64,000 bases of DNA, from contig NZ_LBMU02000038.1 in NCBI RefSeq assembly GCF_001005085.2, forward strand, positions 62,001-126,000, written 5' to 3'. Below, piece by piece: positions 59,211-64,000 of this stretch; the stretch's first letter is position 1; every line of letters starts with the position of its first letter. The DNA comes from Streptomyces humi. Lineage in GTDB: Bacteria; Actinomycetota; Actinomycetes; Streptomycetales; Streptomycetaceae. Position numbers and translations under genes: made by a program. A model generated the notes under the pieces. It was not told where the DNA came from. It did no database searches and saw only the letters and a list, made by a program, of their open reading frames with translations.

Positions 59211-60883
59211 ACCGGCCGCACCCCGAGTCCCACTACGCCGCCCGGCCTTGGGTGGCGCTGCTCGACGAGGCCCAGCGCGGTCCGGTCGAACCGCCCGCCT
59301 CGCTGGTGCACGCCCTGCGGGCCGCCGCCGCCGAGGCGCCCGACCGGACCTGCCTCACCTACTTCGACGCCCGGCTCGGCTTCCGCGAGGTCGACGAGCT
59401 GACCGACGCCGTCGCCGCCCACCTGGCCGAACAGGGCCTGGAGCGCGGTGACCGGGTCGCCGTCGTCCTCCAGAACTCCCCGCACTTCGTGCTGGCGCTG
59501 CTCGGCGCCTGGAAGGCCGGGGCGACCGTGGTGCCGGTCAACCCGATGTACAAGTCGGGGGAGGTCTCCCACGTCCTGCGGGACGCCGAGGTGGCCGCGC
59601 TGATCTGCTCGCAGCGGGCCTGGGAGTCGTATCTGCGCGAGACGGCCGCCGGCTCGCCGGTACGGATCGTGCTCACGGCGAGCGAACTGGACTTCCAGAC
59701 CCGCGACGACGCGCGCGTGCTGACCTTCGAACGGCTGCCGCAGGCCGCCGACGCCGAAGACCTGGTGGAGGTCGCCCGCAGGGGCGGCAAGGCCCCCGAA
59801 GGACGCGACCCGGTCCCCTCCGACATCGCGCTGATCAGCTACACCTCGGGGACGAGCGGCACCCCCAAGGGCGCCACCAACCTGCACGGCAACATCATGT
59901 ACAACGCCGAGCGGCAGCGCACCGGGCTCGCCCTGCCCGACGGGCCGGTCTACTACGCCCTCGCGCCCCTGTTCCACATCACCGGCATGGTCTGCCAGCT
60001 CGCCGCCTGCGTCACCAGCGTGGGCACCCTCGTGCTGACGTACCGCTTCGAGCCCGGTGTGGTCCTGGAGGCGTTCGCCGAGCACCGCCCGCAGTACACG
60101 GTGGGGCCCTCCACCGCCTTCATGGCCCTGGCCGCCCACCCGGACGTCACCCCGGAGCACTTCGCCTCCTTCGCGAACATCTCCTCGGGCGGCGCGCCAC
60201 TGCCGCCGGCCCTCGTCGAGAAGTTCCGGGCCGGGTTCGGACCGTACATCAGGAACGGGTACGGGCTGACCGAGTGCACCGCGCCCTGCGCCTCCGTGCC
60301 GCCGCAGCTGGAAGCGCCCGTCGACCCCGTCTCCGGGACCCTCGCGGTCGGGGTGCCCGGCCCGGACACGGTCGTCCGGATCATCGACGACGCCGGCGAC
60401 GAGGTGCCCTTCGGCCAGCAGGGCGAGATCGCCGTGAGCGGGCCGCAGGTGGTGCCCGGGTACTGGCGGCGGCCCGAGGCCACCGCCGAGACCTTCCCGG
60501 ACGGCGAGCTGCGCACCGGAGACATCGGGTTCATGGACCCGCAGGGCTGGCTGTACGTGGTCGACCGCAAGAAGGACATGATCAACGCGTCCGGCTTCAA
60601 GGTGTGGCCGCGCGAGGTCGAGGACGTGCTGTACACCCATCCGGCGGTACGCGAGGCGGCCGTCGTCGGGATCCCCGACGGCTACCGCGGGGAGACCGTC
60701 AAGGCCTACATCAGTCTTCGCCCGGGGGCTGCAACCGATCCGGACGATCTCGCCCTCTATTGCAAGGAGAGACTGGCGGCGTACAAATATCCGCGCCAGG
60801 TGGAGATCCTGCCCGACCTGCCGAAGTCGGCAAGTGGGAAGATCCTCCGACGGGAACTGCGTTCCCGACCGCAACAGGGTTAG
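59207..60883 (+). CDS. AMP-forming acyl-CoA synthetase
   Basis: 558 residues from GTG 59207, overlapping the SDR stop (GTGA). ANL-family motifs: YTSGTSGTPKGATNLHGNI (P-loop-like A3), ISSGGAPLPPALVEKF, NGYGLTECTAPCAS (A5), ELRTGDIGFMDPQGWLYVVDRKKDMINASGFKVWPREVEDVL (A7/A8 hinge) and the C-terminal catalytic Lys in LPKSASGKILRREL. It activates a carboxylic acid, probably a fatty acid, to acyl-CoA. The TetR gene follows after 29 bp. Confidence 0.94.
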   Translation: MNRPHPESHYAARPWVALLDEAQRGPVEPPASLVHALRAAAAEAPDRTCLTYFDARLGFREVDELTDAVAAHLAEQGLERGDRVAVVLQNSPHFVLALLGAWKAGATVVPVNPMYKSGEVSHVLRDAEVAALICSQRAWESYLRETAAGSPVRIVLTASELDFQTRDDARVLTFERLPQAADAEDLVEVARRGGKAPEGRDPVPSDIALISYTSGTSGTPKGATNLHGNIMYNAERQRTGLALPDGPVYYALAPLFHITGMVCQLAACVTSVGTLVLTYRFEPGVVLEAFAEHRPQYTVGPSTAFMALAAHPDVTPEHFASFANISSGGAPLPPALVEKFRAGFGPYIRNGYGLTECTAPCASVPPQLEAPVDPVSGTLAVGVPGPDTVVRIIDDAGDEVPFGQQGEIAVSGPQVVPGYWRRPEATAETFPDGELRTGDIGFMDPQGWLYVVDRKKDMINASGFKVWPREVEDVLYTHPAVREAAVVGIPDGYRGETVKAYISLRPGAATDPDDLALYCKERLAAYKYPRQVEILPDLPKSASGKILRRELRSRPQQG

Positions 60884-60912
60884 TGGATCTACGAGAAAGG
60901 CAGGTGGCGGCA

Positions 60913-61506
60913 GTGCCCAGGACGACGGACGGAGACGGGGCTCCTGTTCCGCAGCGGCTTCTCGCCGCCGCCACCCGGCTCTTCGCGGAGCAGGGATACG
61001 ACCGGACCTCCGTGCAGGAGATCGTGGAGGCCGCAGGCGTCACCAAGGGGGCGCTGTACCACTACTTCGGCTCCAAGGACGACCTGCTGCACGAGGTGTA
61101 CGCGCGCGTGCTGCGCGTCCAGCAGGACCGGCTCGACGCCTTCGCGAACGCGGACGAGCCCATCGAGAAGCGGCTGCGGGGCGCGGCGGCGGACGTGGTC
61201 GTCACGACCATCGAGAACCTCGACGACGCGTCGATCTTCTTCCGGTCCATGCACCATCTGAGCCCGGAGAAGAACAAGCAGGTACGCGCCGAGCGCCGGC
61301 GCTACCACGAACGCTTCCGCGCGCTCGTCGAGGAGGGCCAGCGCGAGGGCGTCTTCTCCACCGCGACCCCCGCCGACCTGGTGGTGGACTACCACTTCGG
61401 CTCGGTCCACCACCTGTCGACCTGGTACCGCCCCGACGGGCCCATGACCCCCCAGGAGGTCGCCGACCACCTGGCCGACCTGCTGCTGCGGGCACTGCGC
61501 CCCTGA
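60913..61506 (+). CDS. TetR family regulator of the fatty-acid/acyl-CoA cluster
   Basis: 197 residues from GTG 60913; GTG 60904 and 60883 are alternatives, with AAAGG at 60896-60900 serving either. The HTH is VPQRLLAAATRLFAEQGYDRTSVQEIVEAAGVTKGALYHYFGSKDDLLHEVYARVL (residues about 9-65). The C-terminal domain (SIFFRSMHHLSPEKNKQVRAERRRYHERFRALVEEGQREGVF; HHLSTWYRPDGPMTPQEVADHLADLLLRAL) is that of TetR_C regulators of fatty-acid degradation (FadR/KstR2-like). As the last gene of the operon and next to the convergent dehydrogenase, it is the natural repressor of this cluster. Confidence 0.9.
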   Translation: MPRTTDGDGAPVPQRLLAAATRLFAEQGYDRTSVQEIVEAAGVTKGALYHYFGSKDDLLHEVYARVLRVQQDRLDAFANADEPIEKRLRGAAADVVVTTIENLDDASIFFRSMHHLSPEKNKQVRAERRRYHERFRALVEEGQREGVFSTATPADLVVDYHFGSVHHLSTWYRPDGPMTPQEVADHLADLLLRALRP

Positions 61507-61513
61507 GGCCGAA

Positions 61514-61565
61514 GAACGGAGACGACCGGTGGCCCCGATCGAGGGACCGCCGGTCGTCTCCGTTC
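61514..61565. terminator. Perfect 16-bp hairpin between the TetR and acyl-CoA dehydrogenase genes
   Basis: GAACGGAGACGACCGG (61514-61529) / CCGGTCGTCTCCGTTC (61550-61565), loop 20 nt: a perfect 16-bp inverted repeat placed between convergent stops (61506 and 61578). It is a likely bidirectional terminator. Confidence 0.85.
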
Positions 61566-61577
61566 CCGGACCAGCGC

Positions 61578-62792
61578 CTACAGGTACTTCTTCAGCTCCC
61601 GGCGGGCCAGCGAGCGCTGGTGCACCTCGTCCGGGCCGTCGGCGATCATCAGCGTGCGTGCCGCCGCGTACAGCTCGGCCAGCGGGAAGTCCTGGCTGAC
61701 CCCGCCCGCGCCGTGCAGCTGGATCGCCCGGTCGATGATGTCCACGACCGCGCGCGGCGTCGCGATCTTGATGGCCTGGATCTCGGTGTGGGCGCCCCGG
61801 TTGCCGACGGTGTCCATCAGCCAGGCCGTCTTCAGGACCAGCAGCCGCAGCTGCTCGACCGTCACCCGGGCGTCGGCGATCCAGTTGTGCACCACGCCCT
61901 GCTGGGCCAGCGCCTTGCCGAAGGCCTGGCGGGACACGGCCCGGCGGCACATCAGCTCGATGGCCCGCTCGGCCATGCCGATCAGCCGCATGCAGTGGTG
62001 GATCCGGCCGGGGCCGAGGCGGGCCTGGGCGATCGCGAAGCCGCCGCCCTCCTCGCCGACCAGGTTCGACACCGGCACGCGCGCGTGGTCGAAGACGACC
62101 TCGGCGTGGCCGCCGTGCGAGTGGTCCTCGTACCCGAAGACCCGCATCGCGCGCTTCACGGTGACACCCGGGGTGTCCCGCGGGACCAGCACCATGGACT
62201 GCTGACGCCGGATGTCCGGGCCGTCCGGATCGGTCTTGCCCATCACGATGAAGATCTTGCAGTCCGGGTTCATCGCCCCGGAGATGTACCACTTGCGGCC
62301 GGTGACGACGTAGTCGTCGCCGTCGCGTTCGATATGGGTGGTGATGTTGGTGGCGTCCGAGGAGGCCACCTCCGGCTCGGTCATGGCGAACGCCGAGCGG
62401 ATCTCACCCGCCAGCAGCGGCTCCAGCCACTGCTTCTTCTGCGCCTCGTCGGCGAACTGCGCCAGCACCTCCATGTTGCCGGTGTCCGGGGCCGCGCAGT
62501 TCAGCGCGGTGGGCGCCAGGTGCGGGGAGCGGCCGGTGATCTCGGCGAGGGGCGCGTACTGGAGGTTGGTGAGGCCGGCGCCGTACTCGGCGTCGGGCAG
62601 GAAGAGGTTCCACAGGCCCTGCCTGCGGGCCTCGGCCTTCAACTCCTCGACCACGGCCGGGGTGTCCCACGGTGAGGCGAGCGCGGCCCGCTGCTCCTCC
62701 GCCACCGCCTCCGCCGGGTAGACGAACTCGTCCATGAAGGCGAGGAGTTGGGCGCGCAGTTCCTCGGTGCGCGCGTCGAACGCGAAGTCCAT
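61578..62792 (-). CDS. Acyl-CoA dehydrogenase (ACAD10/11-like)
   Basis: 404 residues from ATG 62792. N-terminal helices (ELRAQLLAFMDEFVYPAEAVAEEQ), SAFAMTEPEVASSDATNITTHIERDGDDYVVTGRKWYISGAM, MVLVPRDTPGV, HAEVVFDHARVPVSNLVGEEGGGFAIAQARLGPGRIHHCMRLIGMAERAIELMCRRA and a C-terminal AAR TLMIADGPDEVHQRSLARREL, where ADGPDEV aligns with the catalytic loop of the long and branched-chain ACAD10/11 group. It lies 6 bp after the phosphotransferase gene; mammalian ACAD10/11 fuse such a kinase to the dehydrogenase and act on 4-hydroxyacyl-CoA. Confidence 0.93.
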   Translation of the reverse strand: MDFAFDARTEELRAQLLAFMDEFVYPAEAVAEEQRAALASPWDTPAVVEELKAEARRQGLWNLFLPDAEYGAGLTNLQYAPLAEITGRSPHLAPTALNCAAPDTGNMEVLAQFADEAQKKQWLEPLLAGEIRSAFAMTEPEVASSDATNITTHIERDGDDYVVTGRKWYISGAMNPDCKIFIVMGKTDPDGPDIRRQQSMVLVPRDTPGVTVKRAMRVFGYEDHSHGGHAEVVFDHARVPVSNLVGEEGGGFAIAQARLGPGRIHHCMRLIGMAERAIELMCRRAVSRQAFGKALAQQGVVHNWIADARVTVEQLRLLVLKTAWLMDTVGNRGAHTEIQAIKIATPRAVVDIIDRAIQLHGAGGVSQDFPLAELYAAARTLMIADGPDEVHQRSLARRELKKYL

Positions 62793-62798
62793 GGCCGG

Positions 62799-63821
62799 TC
62801 AGCCTTCCTGAAGAGTCGTCAGTCCGTGGTCGATGAAGACGGGGACGAGTTCGCCGATGCGGTCGAAGCCCTGCCCGAGCGTCTGGCCCAGCGTGTACCG
62901 GTAGTGGATGCCCTCCAGGATCACGGCGAGCTTGAACCAGGCGAACGCCGTGTACCAGGAGACGGCGGACACGTCCCGGCCGGAGCGGGCCGCGTAGCGC
63001 TCGACCAGCTCCTGCGGGGACGGGTGACCGGGCGCCTCCGCGGTGGTCGACACCGGCGAGTCGGGCGCGCCGAGCGGCTGGCTGTACATCACCAGCAGGC
63101 CGAGGTCGGTCAGCGGGTCGCCGAGTGTGGACATCTCCCAGTCGAGGATCGCCTTGATCGTGTCGTCGTCGCCGATCAGGACGTTGTCCAGGCGGTAGTC
63201 GCCGTGGATGACGGCGGGTGCGGGGGAGTCGGGCAGCCGGCGGCCCAGGGTGGCGTGCAGCTCGTCGATGCCGGCCAGCTCCCGGTTGCGGGAGGCGTCC
63301 AGCTGCTTGCCCCAGCGGCGCAGCTGGCGGTCCAGGAAGCCCTCGGGCCGGCCGAAGTCGGCGAGGCCCACCTCCGCCGGGTCCACGGCGTGCAGCTCCA
63401 CCAGTGTGTCGACGAGGGAGAGCACGGCGGCGCGGGTGCGCTCCGGGCCGAGCGGGGCGAGCTGGCCGGAGGTGCGGTACGGGGTGCCCTCGACGAACTC
63501 CATCACGTAGAAAGGCGCGCCGAGGACCTCCTCGTCCTCGCACAGCAGCACGGGCCGCGGCACCGGTACCTCGGTCGGGTGCAGCGCGCTGATCACCCGG
63601 TGCTCGCGCTTCATGTCGTGCGCGGTGGCCAGGACATGGCCCAGCGGCGGCCGTCGTACCACCCACTTCGAGGTGGCGTCGGAGACCGCGTAGGTGAGGT
63701 TCGACCGCCCGCCCTCGATCAGCCTGCCGGTCAGCGGACCGCTCACCAGGCCGGGGCGCTCGCGGTCGAGCAGGCCGCGCAGCCGGTCGAGATCCAGTCC
63801 GGGCGGGTGGTCGGGGCTCAT
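62799..63821 (-). CDS. Aminoglycoside phosphotransferase-like kinase (ACAD10/11 N-domain homologue)
   Basis: 340 residues from ATG 63821. APH fold: LIEGGRSNLTYAVSDATSKWVVRRPPLGH (glycine loop and ATP Lys/Arg), HRVISALHPTEVPVPRPVLLCED, the catalytic HGDYRLDNVLIGDDDTIKAILDWEMSTLGDPLTDLG (Brenner motif HxDxxxxN and DxD). In vertebrates the matching domain of ACAD10/11 phosphorylates 4-hydroxyacyl-CoA so that the dehydrogenase can eliminate phosphate. The immediate downstream dehydrogenase gene makes the same two-step 4-hydroxy acid pathway likely here. A CATACC palindrome lies about 40 bp upstream. Confidence 0.92.
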   Translation of the reverse strand: MSPDHPPGLDLDRLRGLLDRERPGLVSGPLTGRLIEGGRSNLTYAVSDATSKWVVRRPPLGHVLATAHDMKREHRVISALHPTEVPVPRPVLLCEDEEVLGAPFYVMEFVEGTPYRTSGQLAPLGPERTRAAVLSLVDTLVELHAVDPAEVGLADFGRPEGFLDRQLRRWGKQLDASRNRELAGIDELHATLGRRLPDSPAPAVIHGDYRLDNVLIGDDDTIKAILDWEMSTLGDPLTDLGLLVMYSQPLGAPDSPVSTTAEAPGHPSPQELVERYAARSGRDVSAVSWYTAFAWFKLAVILEGIHYRYTLGQTLGQGFDRIGELVPVFIDHGLTTLQEG

Positions 63822-63863
63822 GCATCGCTCCTACGAACGAATGAACAGGTCCCGACTATGATG

Positions 63864-63879
63864 CCGACCGGTCGGTATG
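63864..63879 (-). promoter_or_regulatory. Operator-like site CATACC-GACC-GGTCGG upstream of the phosphotransferase gene
   Basis: On the minus strand CATACC (63879-63874), GACC, GGTCGG. With its flanks, plus-strand 63861-63878 is an 18-bp palindrome with one mismatched pair. It is 43 bp before the ATG and has the same half-site as 34906 and 58380. Confidence 0.6.
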
Positions 63880-63935
63880 TCGTCCAGTGGATGAGTCGAA
63901 CGTGACCGGGACCACCCTACGGCCCGGTGCCGGAA

Positions 63936-63970
63936 GGCGGCTCCCCGCGCGCGCAGAACGGGGAGCCGCC
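63936..63970. terminator. Perfect 12-bp hairpin terminator
   Basis: GGCGGCTCCCCG (63936-63947), 11-nt loop, CGGGGAGCCGCC (63959-63970). On the minus strand it lies 16 bp after a stop codon at 63989-63987, so it probably ends the transcript of a gene extending past the right edge. Confidence 0.8.
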
Positions 63971-63986
63971 GATCGGGACGCGTCGC

Positions 63987-64000
63987 TCAGTGGTCGTCCC
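63987..64000 (-). CDS. 3' end of a minus-strand gene cut by the window edge
   Basis: Only the last codons can be read: GAC GAC CAC TGA (Asp-Asp-His-stop, stop at 63989-63987). The call rests on the strong hairpin just downstream (63936-63970), which a terminating transcript would need. No function can be assigned. Confidence 0.4.

Overview
The window is high-GC actinobacterial chromosome and almost certainly Streptomyces. It has GC-rich third positions, many GTG/TTG starts, rare TTA leucine codons, a dense set of TetR/GntR regulators, and homologues of well-known Streptomyces proteins: a secreted SGNH lipase, SoxR, homogentisate dioxygenase and SigK/RskA. From memory, the gene content resembles the S. 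coelicolor SCO169x-SCO173x region in reverse order; no search was run to confirm this. I saw no rRNA or tRNA genes, no CRISPR array, no insertion sequence and no integrated phage.

Layout. (1) 1-3126: the 5' end of a probable sensor kinase, then an isolated 831-residue SIR2-like/P-loop/helical-repeat protein with atypical codon use (the best candidate for an uncharacterised defence gene), then a 44-residue gene with a perfect ribosome binding site. (2) 3266-7885: ordinary small genes (methyltransferase, DUF402, double GNAT acetyltransferase, YtrA-like GntR, DUF72, AAA ATPase) and a 7/14-bp tandem repeat. (3) 8060-16679: an envelope glycan locus. Four translationally coupled minus-strand genes (two GT2 glycosyltransferases, a polysaccharide deacetylase and a giant flippase-polymerase fusion) plus a small membrane protein face a membrane-anchored glycoside hydrolase across a perfect hairpin. 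(4) 17060-19484: secreted lipase and a Ser/Thr kinase. (5) 19531-25853: a SigK/RskA pair divergent from DUF4331, TPR and His-rich nickel/cobalt-type permease genes. (6) 25980-31977: small protein, CoA transferase, drug-type ABC exporter with a divergent TetR and two palindromic operators, a stand-alone Type ISP-like module, and a GntR/UTRA regulator. (7) 32000-43681: hmgA, lipoprotein, TetR, molybdopterin oxidoreductase, citrate-type transporter, MFS, collagen-like surface protein with class F sortase, 26-bp repeats, orphan sugar-type ABC ATPase, DUF3574. (8) 43779-50741: aldehyde and alcohol dehydrogenases, acyl-CoA dehydrogenase, two TetR regulators, MaoC, soxR. (9) 50756-58282: RNA ligase, Zn-ribbon protein, penicillin-acylase-type hydrolase, alpha/beta hydrolase, NamZ-type muramidase. 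(10) 58446-63821: a fatty-acid/acyl-CoA gene set (SDR, acyl-CoA ligase, TetR, acyl-CoA dehydrogenase, phosphotransferase).

Regulatory logic can be read directly in several places. Four TetR-type operator families were found as inverted repeats. The pair AAACTA-N7-TAGTTT/TAATTA links the aldehyde dehydrogenase operon to the acyl-CoA dehydrogenase. The pair CTAAGC-N4-GCTTAG/GCTCAG links a TetR gene to MaoC. A TACGTAC palindrome pair controls the ABC exporter. CATACC-N4-GGT sites precede three oxidoreductase or lipid genes. In-frame TTA codons in the glycoside hydrolase, the ABC ATPase and possibly the first glycan-operon gene suggest bldA dependence. Several hairpins, including perfect ones between convergent genes, look like terminators.
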